From: Haloechinothrix aidingensis
Lineage (GTDB): Bacteria; Actinomycetota; Actinomycetes; Mycobacteriales; Pseudonocardiaceae
Assembly: GCF_013450155.1 (NCBI RefSeq)
Contig: NZ_JACCKD010000008.1
Coordinates: 124,001-188,000 of the forward strand
DNA: 64,000 nucleotides
Reading direction: 5' to 3'
A program made the position numbers and the translations under genes. The notes under the pieces were generated by a model. That model was not told the DNA's origin. It saw only the letters and a list, made by a program, of their open reading frames with translations, and made no database searches. How positions within the stretch are numbered: the first letter of the stretch is position 1; every line of letters begins with the position of its first letter. This document shows positions 46,242-54,608 of the stretch, piece by piece.

Positions 46242-46335
46242 CGGAGCCGGCAAAGGGATTCGAACCCCTGACCTACGGTTTACAAGGGTGGACGACGACA
46301 TCAACCACAGCCACTACCAGTAACGATGGCCCCGT
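46242..46335 (+). repeat. Attachment-site copy C (tRNA-Thr 3'-half repeat)
   Basis: Positions 46242-46286 match the tRNA-Thr 3' half with one change. The extension GGTGGACGACGACATCAACC and on to GATGGCCCCG is shared with A and B but is the most diverged of the three. Confidence 0.82.
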
Positions 46336-46382
46336 GCCCGGGCTCTGCCGCCATCAACCATCCCCTTGATAATCACCGTTTC

Positions 46383-46401
46383 GGGTCACACAACGGGTCA
46401 C
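46383..46401 (+). promoter_or_regulatory. Integrase arm-type site pair, right of attachment copy C
   Basis: GGGTCAC-acaac-GGGTCAC, 12-base period, beginning exactly 141 bases after the start of copy C, the same offset as at copy B. Confidence 0.6.
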
Positions 46402-47300
46402 GCACTTATCGAGCATTGGAACCTGATCACAGCTCCTGCCGACCAGCTCCTGGGCAGAGCGGCCGAAACGCGACAACCTTCTGCGGTATCCATGCGACCT
46501 AGCACCTACACCGAACACTCTTTCGAATGTTGGTGTATGCTGGCGACATACAGTGTCGGGGAGTCGGAGCCGCCACACAAACCGATGGCCCGGTGCACTA
46601 CCGCCGCGATACCAGCGGCCGCCGCGTCGGCATCCTGCCGGCGCCGTGCAAGCGCGGTCCGCATGACCTGCACACGGTGGGGTACCGAGCAATGGAGCAG
46701 GATAGGCTACTGCGGGTAAGCTGTGTCGCGTGCGCTAATCAGCCGCATCCGGATCACGCGTGGCGGCTAACGACCACCCCACCAGTCCCGGTCGCCGCCG
46801 AGCTCGACCACCGCTCGTATACCGACCTTCAGCCCCAATTCATCGAGCGGCCACTACCGCGCACGTAACCGATGCCAGCAGCCCGCAGAGGCCGGACGGT
46901 GCGGTAGACACCAACTAATCGGCTAAGGCCACACCCTGCGAGGGCGGTTAGAACTTGGTCGAAATGATCGCGCCACACGACGTGCGGTTCGACCACATAT
47001 TGGTCTGCGTCCTTGACAAAACGCCTAACAGGCAGCGGGTCACTACCGGAGTTGGTAGTTGACGGAATTCGGGCGTTCGTAGACGAGGATCGAAATGCAC
47101 TTCTCGAGCGGTCTCGGTCGCCTGTGGCTCGCCCCGCCAACGTTCCGACCGAAACCACTCATCGTGCGCAGCAGGCAGCAGTCCCACTGGCCGGACCACA
47201 CTCGCACCCGCCCCGTCGGATTCGTTTACGTCGAGTGGCCTATCGACAAGTCGTGGCCGCTCAACCACGCTATGGAGTACCGCCGAACGAGGAGGCGTCG
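46402..47300. other. Left flank of island unit 3 without a supported gene
   Basis: About 900 bases. Open frames are short, contradict each other and have no recognisable domains. It is probably decayed element DNA plus the tcmP promoter. Confidence 0.45.
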
Positions 47301-48518
47301 ATGGGCTTCTTTGACTCGCGCAGAGCGCCAGCAGTGATGAAACACGGACTACTTCGAAGATACTGTCCTGCATTCGCTAGCAAGGCTGGACAGCTAACCA
47401 TGGGACGAGTGACCTTCCTGGACGGCTATGCTGGCGCAGGCTGTTACAATAACGATGAGCCGGGTTCTCCCTTAGTTCTCATGGAAGCGGCGCACGCAGT
47501 TTCCGCCAATCGCGCGGTCGAGGCAATATTTGTCGAGAAAGACCGTGGTACGTTCGAACGGCTTGAGATAGTACTCAACGAAAAGTGCTCTGGCCAATCG
47601 TATACGGCGCTGTACGGTGACATCGACGACCACATCGATCACATACTGGACAACTGTCGCGGTACGGCGCTATTCGCGTTCTTCGATCCGTTCGGACCAA
47701 CATTGAGCGCTGACAGAGTTAGGTCTTTGCTAAATAAGCGAACAAGAGACGGTGACCCCACAGATGTTCTCGTGCACGTATCCGTGCGGAGTGTATGGAA
47801 TTTCGGATCTCGGCTCACGAAGGCTCGGCACGAGAATCGAGACCTTGACCCAAGTGACCAGAAGTTTATAGTTCGCCTCGACCGCTTTCTAGGCGTAGAT
47901 TGGTGGAAGGATAAGTTTGCTACCGTCGGCGAGAGCTATACTGATGAGCCGGACGGGAAAGAATCCGGAGTCAAGCCAGCAAATGTGGCGCTCGACGTGG
48001 CGCAGGAGTACGCAGATCGTATAGCACGAGAAACGGGATACTACACAATAAGCATGCCTGTTCGCCGAAGGCCCGGCCACGTACCGATTTTCGTCCTTAC
48101 ACTATTCACGCGCCACGGGGATGGGGCATGGCTATTTGCTGATTCAATCGGACATGCAGGACTTGACTGGGAAGAGTCGTGGCAACACTCCGAGATATCT
48201 CGAGAGGGACCACGAGGGCAAACTGGACTGTTTTCGCAGCCTGAATCGTGGTCATTCGACCGTGACGAGTACGAACGACGTCATTCGAATGAATGGATTG
48301 AAATCATTGCCAGCAATATAGACGCGCTACTCATGGAAAGGGAGTCGATTCGCATATACGAAAATGTTGTTAGCGTGTTCGGGAATACACTGGGAACCGG
48401 AGCCCGCGAAACTCATGTACGAAAAGCAGTGAAGCATCTGTACATGCACAACCGAGTCGATCATGATGGTAAAGGTCGATACTTTTACCGGGACTCTATA
48501 CGGCGTCCCGCGACTTGA
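47301..48518 (+). CDS. tcmP: Three-Cys-motif partner protein TcmP
   Basis: A 405-residue protein of the TcmP family. After KHGLLRRYCPAF it has a methyltransferase-like Rossmann motif FLDGYAGAG at residues 39-47 (typical of the family), then IFVEKD, the acidic second-strand position. The remainder matches the family in length. GGAGG five bases before the ATG fixes the start; a longer frame upstream is unsupported. Codon usage is markedly more A/T-rich than the flanking chromosome. Its 3' end overlaps the convergent Gp37/Gp68 gene by 23 bases. The family is defined by its neighbourhood with three-Cys Gp37/Gp68 proteins, and its reaction is unknown. Confidence 0.85.
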   Translation: MGFFDSRRAPAVMKHGLLRRYCPAFASKAGQLTMGRVTFLDGYAGAGCYNNDEPGSPLVLMEAAHAVSANRAVEAIFVEKDRGTFERLEIVLNEKCSGQSYTALYGDIDDHIDHILDNCRGTALFAFFDPFGPTLSADRVRSLLNKRTRDGDPTDVLVHVSVRSVWNFGSRLTKARHENRDLDPSDQKFIVRLDRFLGVDWWKDKFATVGESYTDEPDGKESGVKPANVALDVAQEYADRIARETGYYTISMPVRRRPGHVPIFVLTLFTRHGDGAWLFADSIGHAGLDWEESWQHSEISREGPRGQTGLFSQPESWSFDRDEYERRHSNEWIEIIASNIDALLMERESIRIYENVVSVFGNTLGTGARETHVRKAVKHLYMHNRVDHDGKGRYFYRDSIRRPAT

Positions 48519-49269
48519 CTGCCATACCAATATTGCGGATGGGAAGTTCGTCCCAGGTGCGGCCGTCGAGTTGACGGCCGCCAGCTTTGGGTGTGCGTCC
48601 GCCCCATTGTTTGAAGAAGAAGGGGACGTCGGCCTGTTGACATTGGTCACGGATGTCGGTGACCCAGGCTGGGTTCGTGGGGCGGGCGTGGGGGCCGGAT
48701 TCGCCGCCGACGATGACCCAGTGTATGCCGGTGAGGTCCAGGTTCGGCAGGGGGCCGAGGAGGGGCTCGCAAGACAGGAACCGGATGGCGGCCGGCACCG
48801 TACGGAGCTCGTCGATGCGGTCGGTGACATCGATGCTTTCCACCGAAACGCCAATCCAGACGTTGTCCGGCCAGGTCAGGTCGGGTACGAGGCGGCGCAG
48901 GCGGCGGGCGCGTTTGGTGAGGATCTGGTAGGTGTGCTGCGGGGTGGCTGCCATGACATCGAAGACCTGGCGGATGAACTCGATCGGGACCTTGGCGTGG
49001 AACAGGTCCGACATGCTGTTGACGAAGACCAGCCGGGGCTGCTTCCAGCGGAACGGTTCGTGCAGCGCGGTGGGATGGGTGGTCACACCGAAGCCAGGCC
49101 CGCTGGTGCGCGGATCGCCGTCGGCTTGGTACTTGTCCGAGCCCATGGCCTTAAGCCGCTTGGCCAGTGTGAGCGCATAGCAATGGTCGCACCCGGCGGA
49201 TACGCGGTCGCAGCCGGTGGTGGGATTCCAGGTGGTTTCGGTCCACTCGATCCTTGATCGGCTACTCAC
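48496..49269 (-). CDS. Phage Gp37/Gp68-family (DUF5131) three-Cys-motif protein
   Basis: A 257-residue protein. The N-terminus is diagnostic (IEWTETTWNPTTGCDRVSAGCDHCYA), with cysteines C20, C27, C30 in a Cx6Cx2C arrangement that probably holds an iron-sulphur cluster and resembles, but does not equal, the radical-SAM Cx3Cx2C. Further family blocks are VNSMSDLFHAKVP, PQHTYQILTKRA, VWIGVSVES, FLSCEPLLGPL and VIVGGESGPHARP. It is a phage- and island-borne family of unknown reaction. It is the expected partner of TcmP; the convergent arrangement means two separate promoters. Confidence 0.9.
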   Translation of the reverse strand: MSSRSRIEWTETTWNPTTGCDRVSAGCDHCYALTLAKRLKAMGSDKYQADGDPRTSGPGFGVTTHPTALHEPFRWKQPRLVFVNSMSDLFHAKVPIEFIRQVFDVMAATPQHTYQILTKRARRLRRLVPDLTWPDNVWIGVSVESIDVTDRIDELRTVPAAIRFLSCEPLLGPLPNLDLTGIHWVIVGGESGPHARPTNPAWVTDIRDQCQQADVPFFFKQWGGRTPKAGGRQLDGRTWDELPIRNIGMAVKSRDAV

Positions 49270-49423
49270 AAGAAGGTTCCTTTCAGTGGACTAGTGGTTA
49301 CACTATGACCTTGATCGCCGATAGTCACTGAGCCATGCCCAGCGCCACGGCAGTTTCACTACGTATCGAGGTGGAAGTCGCTGTGGCATGTCTGCATGTG
49401 AAGGGGTCGTCGGCGAGTGTTGT

Positions 49424-50090
49424 TCACGCCACTCTGATGCGGCGGTTGTAGGCGCAGCGTGCGGCCGCGCCATTGCTGTTCGTTTGACCTCCTCCGGTGG
49501 TGTTGTGCTCGGGCTCGCGGTGACGGTAGGCAGTCAGTGCATCAGTGAGCTGTTGTAGCTCGGACTGGTAGCGCTGTGCTATCTGGTTGGGCACGGCCAC
49601 GTGGCTCCGCCGGGCTTGTTGCTGTGCGTGACGGTCAGGCCGAGTTCTTCGGCCAGGACTTTGAAGCGGCGGCTGTGGAAGCGGCCTTGGCGGCTGGTGT
49701 CATTGACATCGCGGGCATGGGCGAGGCAGTAGCCGGATTCGTGCAGCGGCTTGCCGACTGCCTCCGCGGGTTGAAACCTTCGCCGTCGATGAACAGTTCG
49801 GGCAGGCGTTGGCGGTCCGCCTGTTACTAGCGGGCGGCGGCAAAGTGTCCCAGGCGAAGTCGGCGGCGTTAGCCGAGGGTGAGCAAGACGTTGGGCACCT
49901 CTGGGTGTTGGCGCTGGATGGCTGTCCAGGCGTACTCAAGGGCGATGATCAGGGGAAATGTGATGTTGGATCGTGGGCGTGGTTTTGACACGTACGTGCC
50001 AAGCCCGAGCGTGCTGCTGGGCAGCAGTCATTGCTGCTCCTCGCGGTCCATGGTGCGGAAGCTGCTGATGGCGATGTCGAGCATGAGGAG
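49424..50090 (-). pseudogene. Decayed SprT-like / zinc-ribbon protein of actinobacterial mobile elements
   Basis: On the minus strand, pieces in different frames line up with a protein common on actinobacterial plasmids and integrative elements: LEYAWTAIQRQHPEVPNVLLTL, LGHFA, ELFIDGEGF, LHESGYCLAHARDVNDTSRQ, GRFHSRRFKVLAEELGLTV, QIAQRYQSELQQLTDALTAY, CAYNRRIRVA-stop. At least three frameshifts or stops interrupt it. The usual HEAAHAL metal site reads HESGYCL, so even the motif is lost. It supports a mobile-element origin of unit 3. Confidence 0.55.
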
Positions 50091-50152
50091 TTAAGCAGGC
50101 TCGTAGCTGGAACGGTCACGCTTGCCCAGGAGATAGTGGCGTTGACGACTAG

Positions 50153-50208
50153 GCTTGAGTTTTAACGTCTGGGTCGGGTGGTGGGGACCCAGACGTTAAA
50201 ACTCAAGC
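50153..50208. repeat. Perfect 23-bp inverted repeat with 10-base loop
   Basis: GCTTGAGTTTTAACGTCTGG plus GTC is repeated exactly as reverse complement after GGGTGGTGGG. No T-run follows on either side, so it is not a standard terminator. It lies between the SprT-like remnant and the helicase gene. Confidence 0.8.
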
Positions 50209-50492
50209 TAAGATCTGGTCCACGCCATACAGGGTGAGATTTCATACGCGGCAGTACCGGACACCGCAAAACGACAATCCTAGCGACGACACCGCCCCCT
50301 GGGCGAACACACCGCTCCAGAGCGCGCTGATGGAAATCCCATGGCTGAAGTCTGTGTCGCATGCCTCGAAGCCGCGGCCACCATATGCGACATCCTGTAC
50401 GACAATCGCGTACATTAGCGCGAGCTGCGTTGTGCGCTCCAGTCAATTTTCAGTGCTACACGCGCACGTGGGGTGATTAAGCGGAACGCCGT
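50209..50492. other. Stretch without a supported gene
   Basis: About 280 bases downstream of the helicase stop. An 80-codon plus-strand frame has no start signal or recognisable pattern. Confidence 0.4.
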
Positions 50493-53198
50493 TCACGAGG
50501 AGCCCGGTACTGGAGTGAGATCCCGGCGAACGGACATAATCGACACATCTTTGGTATCGGTTCTCCTGTGGAGACCATTCAGGATGGTGTGTTGAGTCTC
50601 TGGCGTCCAGAAGATTCGTAGGTTCTCACGTGTCCGAGTGACGGCCGTGTAGAAGATGTTGTGCGTAATATCATCCTCGTTGTCGTCAGTGATGACAATC
50701 TTGACGGAATCGTACTCGAGTCCTTGCGCCTTGTGGATTGACACGGCGTAGGCCACCTGGAACGGCACGACGGTGTTCAGTGAGTCATCGTCCTCGTCGC
50801 TGGTATCGTAGTCGTAAACGGAGAAGCGCACAGTCGAGCCGCCAATCCATTCAAGCTCGTCACTGACGATGTCGATCTCGTTGAGTGGTCGATCGAGCTC
50901 GACGTCGAACTGGATCCGGCCAGGGACGCCCTCAATACCGACGATCCGACCCTTTAGGTTGTTGTAGATTACCGGTCGGAACCGCTCGGTCTCGTTGAAG
51001 AGGACCGGATCGCCGATCTTATACGTGGAGACGCGCCAGGTGGTCGCTGCGCCGGGGTTGCTGCTCTGGAGGAATCGGTTGATGTTGTTGATGCCGTAGA
51101 GACCATCGTAGTTCAGGCACAGGATGATCTCGTCGTCGCATTGGGTCTCGAAGAGTGTCTGGTCGAGCACGTTTGAGTATCCGTTGCGGGCAATTATCTC
51201 GGCGATGTCGTCGTCGATCCTCCGGACTTTGTCCCAGAAGCCCAGGAGTGAGGCGTTCTTGGTCCTGAACGGCGTCGTCAGTTCGAACACCGACGTGTTC
51301 GGGATGAAGGAACGAATGATGCCGAACCAGTTGCCGAACTGGATCGACTCGATCTGGTAGACGTCGCCGACGAGCACGAGCAGCTTGAACGACGTCCCGT
51401 CCAGCACCTTGATCAGATCGTCATTGCTGACGGTACTGCACTCGTCGATGACGAGGAGGTCGTACTCCGGTTCGGAGGAGCTCCGGTGGATCTGGCTGGT
51501 GATCGTCCGGAAGGTCGATTTCTGTGCCGTAACCTTGCGCCTGAGGTTGTCGATTGCCGGGTTGGTGTGGGCGAGGAAGAGCTTCGACTTGTCGTCGAAG
51601 TAGTTGGCAACGTGGTCGACCATCGTCGATTTGCCTGTCCCGGCTGCGCCGTAGATCAACGCAACACGCGACTGGCTGAACAACCGCTTGAGAGCATCCT
51701 CCTTCTCCTCGTCGTCGATGTCGTGAGGTGTTTCATCGAGCCAGCGCTCAACAGCTTGGGTGTATCCAGCGATCCCGGACGACGCGAACTCCTGGAGCTT
51801 CTTGACGATGGTGACAGTGTCGTCCTCGTAGCCACAGATGAACACGTGCTTCTTGTCCAGTCGAAGTCGGCGATTCTTGTGTTTGCGGTAGAGCTTGCTG
51901 TTATGGGCGGATATCAACTGTTTGACGTCTCCGAGCCCGTTTAGATCGCTCACGGGCGTGTAGATGATTCCGTGGCGCTCCACGTTGTTCTTGACACGTC
52001 GGGCAAGCAGTTCGTGAATCCGCCCGGTCACATCGAGGCTCACGACGAGATCCCAGTACCGCGGATTGTGTCCCGGCAGCGAGGTGCAGAATGGCATCGT
52101 ATCGAACGGGTTGCATCCGTATTGCAGCTTCAGGCCTGAGAGAAGGCCACAACCTTCCCAATTGTACTGCAGCTTCAGAACCTGATTGTACATCCGCAGC
52201 ATGAGATACCGAATGACGTTATGACCCGGAGCGTTCGACCGCACGATGCGACGTGCTTCATCCAGTGCAGGGAAGATCTGCGGGCTGCTGACGTCGGGCG
52301 TACCTCCCGCCTTCACCGCCTGGTACTCGTCGTCGGGCATATCGATCAGGTCGAGCAGGTTGCCCGAACTCGCGGTCAGCTTTCGCATCAAGTAACGGTA
52401 CTCCGAAGAGTTGGTTCGCACGTTGGTCGTGATACCCAAGAGTCGTGCGAAATTGTCGAACTCGCAGGGGCGGATCGACACTTCCCACTCGCGGATGATC
52501 GTGATCGGCACTGTCTGGTCGAGCACGTCGATCGAATCACCCTGGAGCGTCAGCATGGCCGCGTACTCGTCGGTCATGTCGATGTCGGTGAAGGCGATGA
52601 TGTGGTCGAACTTGCTAACCTTGTTGATGGCGCGGTAGAAGGTCACTTCGTAGTAGATGCGACCTCGGACGAAGAACGGGCGCGTCTTGTGGATGTAGTA
52701 CCGATCCCGCGCGTTGCTGTCCGGCGATGTCGAACGGACCGCCTCGATCCTCGCGGCGATCTTTTCATGGTATTCGCGCAGCGACGGGTCGAGATCGATT
52801 GGGAACGACTCGAGGTTCGCCAGCACTGCGATCCCGCAGCTGTCCTGGAGCAGGGTGCGGATGCGGAGCAGGTACTCGTAGTACTTCAGCATCAACCGCT
52901 CAGAGGTATCCTTTTCCAGTGTGTAGTGCGAGGCGCTCATCTGGATGAGTTTGTGGAACTTGCCGAGGAAGTTGAACTTGGCGTCCGACCTAACGAAGGC
53001 GAGTCCGGGCTCCACGGCCGCATAACTGAACTCTGAGTCGGATCCGCCTGCATGGAGGCGTACGATAACCCCCTCAACCAGATTGCGGAGCTGAGCGAGG
53101 ACATTCTGCGAGAGTAGGTCCCGCTGGTCGGCGAGCGAGTCGATGTTTCGACATATCGCCTCGTTCGCGTTCCGGATCTGCTCGCCGACCGTGCTCAT
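50493..53198 (-). CDS. SF1 (UvrD/RecD-like) helicase with a large unassigned N-terminal region
   Basis: A 901-residue protein. The helicase begins near residue 510: Walker A GAAGTGKST (517-525), Walker B LLVIDECST (581-589), motif III LVGDVYQIESI (609-619), then the late motifs AVSIHKAQGLEYDSV and FYTAVTRTREN, which are those of UvrD/RecD-like SF1 ATPases. The first ~500 residues contain no domain I recognise. They are mixed alpha/beta and include blocks such as RDRYYIHKTRPFFVRGRIYYEVTFY and a possible sensor or nucleic-acid-binding module. Codon usage is less GC-biased than the chromosome. Alone on its strand in island unit 3, it is a candidate anti-phage or element-maintenance protein; this is inference. 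Confidence 0.85.
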   Translation of the reverse strand: MSTVGEQIRNANEAICRNIDSLADQRDLLSQNVLAQLRNLVEGVIVRLHAGGSDSEFSYAAVEPGLAFVRSDAKFNFLGKFHKLIQMSASHYTLEKDTSERLMLKYYEYLLRIRTLLQDSCGIAVLANLESFPIDLDPSLREYHEKIAARIEAVRSTSPDSNARDRYYIHKTRPFFVRGRIYYEVTFYRAINKVSKFDHIIAFTDIDMTDEYAAMLTLQGDSIDVLDQTVPITIIREWEVSIRPCEFDNFARLLGITTNVRTNSSEYRYLMRKLTASSGNLLDLIDMPDDEYQAVKAGGTPDVSSPQIFPALDEARRIVRSNAPGHNVIRYLMLRMYNQVLKLQYNWEGCGLLSGLKLQYGCNPFDTMPFCTSLPGHNPRYWDLVVSLDVTGRIHELLARRVKNNVERHGIIYTPVSDLNGLGDVKQLISAHNSKLYRKHKNRRLRLDKKHVFICGYEDDTVTIVKKLQEFASSGIAGYTQAVERWLDETPHDIDDEEKEDALKRLFSQSRVALIYGAAGTGKSTMVDHVANYFDDKSKLFLAHTNPAIDNLRRKVTAQKSTFRTITSQIHRSSSEPEYDLLVIDECSTVSNDDLIKVLDGTSFKLLVLVGDVYQIESIQFGNWFGIIRSFIPNTSVFELTTPFRTKNASLLGFWDKVRRIDDDIAEIIARNGYSNVLDQTLFETQCDDEIILCLNYDGLYGINNINRFLQSSNPGAATTWRVSTYKIGDPVLFNETERFRPVIYNNLKGRIVGIEGVPGRIQFDVELDRPLNEIDIVSDELEWIGGSTVRFSVYDYDTSDEDDDSLNTVVPFQVAYAVSIHKAQGLEYDSVKIVITDDNEDDITHNIFYTAVTRTRENLRIFWTPETQHTILNGLHRRTDTKDVSIMSVRRDLTPVPGSS

Positions 53199-53376
53199 CT
53201 GGTGCTCACCGCCCCGCTCATCCTCAACCAGGCTCCTTCATAGGCGCCGACTCGATCGTCCAGTTCTGCGTCATGCACCGATGTCGCTGACAGGGCGCGC
53301 CTTGTTACGCCCTGCACGGGTGTCGCGACGGGCTGTTAGTGAAACGTTGTTGATCGACTTCGGGCATCGTCAATAG
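53199..53376. other. Upstream region of the helicase gene
   Basis: About 180 bases, presumed promoter region. No clear promoter or operator was recognised. Confidence 0.35.
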
Positions 53377-53378
53377 GA

Positions 53379-53610
53379 CGCATCGCTCGTCCTGCGTATA
53401 AGCGATCTCGACGACAATGGAGTCGATCTGGAACACGATGTCTGGGACGATCTTGTGCAGTCCGGGCGGCGCATACTCTTCCACGATCTGTGCAAGTGCG
53501 CCGCGTTTGGGATCGGCGAGGAGCTCGGCCTCACCGAGGTTGCCACCCTCGGCCGCGCCGTCTGCAGTGACGACGTCCTGGGCAATCTACTCACACTTCG
53601 AACCGCCCCG
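53379..53610 (+). pseudogene. Truncated unknown gene fragment
   Basis: The plus strand has a continuous frame, ASLVLRISDLDDNGVDLEHD, then VWDDLVQSGRRILFHDLCKC, then AAFGIGEELGLTEVATLGRA, that reads like protein but has no start codon with a ribosome-binding site and runs into IS5 debris. Likely a gene cut by the insertion; family unknown. Confidence 0.3.
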
Positions 53611-53620
53611 CGGGCTGCAG

Positions 53621-53830
53621 CAACGGTCCAGTCAGATCGTCAGACGCTCCGGTACCACCACCGGATTCCGAGTGTTACCGCGGCGCTGGGTCGTCGAACG
53701 TAGCCTCGCCTGGATCATCCGCCACCGCCGCTGCGCCCGGGACTACGAATGCCTCCCCGAACACCACGAAGTCACGGTCCCCTGGAGCATGATCCGCCTG
53801 ACCAGCCAACGCCTCACAAGATCAGTTTAG
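53621..53830 (+). pseudogene. IS5-family transposase fragment (C-terminus)
   Basis: GFRVLPRRWVVERSLAWIIR followed by HRRCARDYECLPEHHEVTV and a final MIRLTSQRL-like helix, the well-conserved end of IS5-type (DDE) transposases. The N-terminal two thirds are missing. Confidence 0.7.
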
Positions 53831-53840
53831 GAACGGGATC

Positions 53841-54532
53841 TTAGACTGTCGAGGCCGCGACTGCGGTAGCGTCGGCTGATGTCCCGTTTGATGTCCTGCT
53901 TGTCACCCGAGACCTGGTGTTTCCAGGCTGCTCGGCGGCGCGCTCGAGGTGGAACCACTTGGAGCCGGCATCGGGAACGACCACGTAGGCCTCAGAGACG
54001 CGGTACTGGCGCTGGAAATCGGCGCGAGCCGAGCCGAATGCCGAAGCTCTTGCCCTGAGCGCGCCCTGCAGGACCAACAGTGATTATTGCGCCGTGGCGA
54101 GCTTGCTGCTGGCGGTGTTGATCTTGCCGTGGATGGCGGTGAACCGATCGATGGGCACACTGGTAACGCCTTCAGCATGCACGCCGTCACGTGCCAGCCG
54201 GTAGCGCAACCGATCCGGTCCCCAACCGGATGCAGACGCCGCAGATCCACCAGAGCCACCTCAACCGCCGCATCCATCTGGTGCGGACACGCATGAGGCC
54301 GATGCGACCACTCAGCCAGCTCCTCCAGACCACCAGCGGCGTACCGGGCAATCCAGCCATGCAGTGTCTGTCGACTCACCCCCGCTTTGGCGGCCGCATC
54401 GACCACCGACAGGCCATCCTCCAACACGGCCAAAACCGCGTGATAACGCTGTTCAACCACAGAGATCTCCCTGAGCACAGCCCGCTCCTTCCGTCCACGG
54501 CATAGCCGAGAACGAAACGCAACGGGTGTCAA
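53841..54532 (-). pseudogene. IS481-like transposase, degenerate
   Basis: From about 54490 the minus strand reads LREISVVEQRYHAVLAVLED, GLSVVDAAAKAGVSRQTLHG, WIARYAAGGLEELAEWSHRP, the N-terminal HTH region of IS481-type transposases. A frameshift follows (near DRIGCATG), and the rest is scattered over several frames down to 53841. Non-functional. Its outer end with repeated TCAACCGAG motifs abuts the tRNA gene. Confidence 0.65.
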
Positions 54533-54535
54533 GGA

Positions 54536-54591
54536 TCAACCGAGACCGCGTCAAGCCTCAACCGAGCACGATCAGACAAGCATCAACCGAG
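54536..54591. repeat. Three TCAACCGAG direct repeats at an IS481-like end
   Basis: TCAACCGAG at 54536, 54558 and 54583, two of them next to GTCAAG-type motifs. IS481-type elements often carry such repeated transposase-binding motifs at their ends. They fill the place where the integrative element's left arm site would be expected next to the tRNA. Confidence 0.55.
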
Positions 54592-54608
54592 ATCACACAC
54601 CCACCCGG

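Noticed and set aside
47013-47300. 96-residue N-terminal extension of TcmP
   Set aside because: A strong GGAGG precedes the internal ATG at 47301, and the extension reads like non-coding GC-rich sequence.
49576-49830. Plus-strand 84-codon frame in island unit 3
   Set aside because: It is antisense to recognisable pieces of a SprT-like gene on the minus strand.
54536-54591. Short CRISPR-like array of TCAACCGAG repeats
   Set aside because: Repeats are only 9 bp, there are three, spacing is 22 and 25 bp, and they sit at an IS481-like end. No cas gene is nearby.
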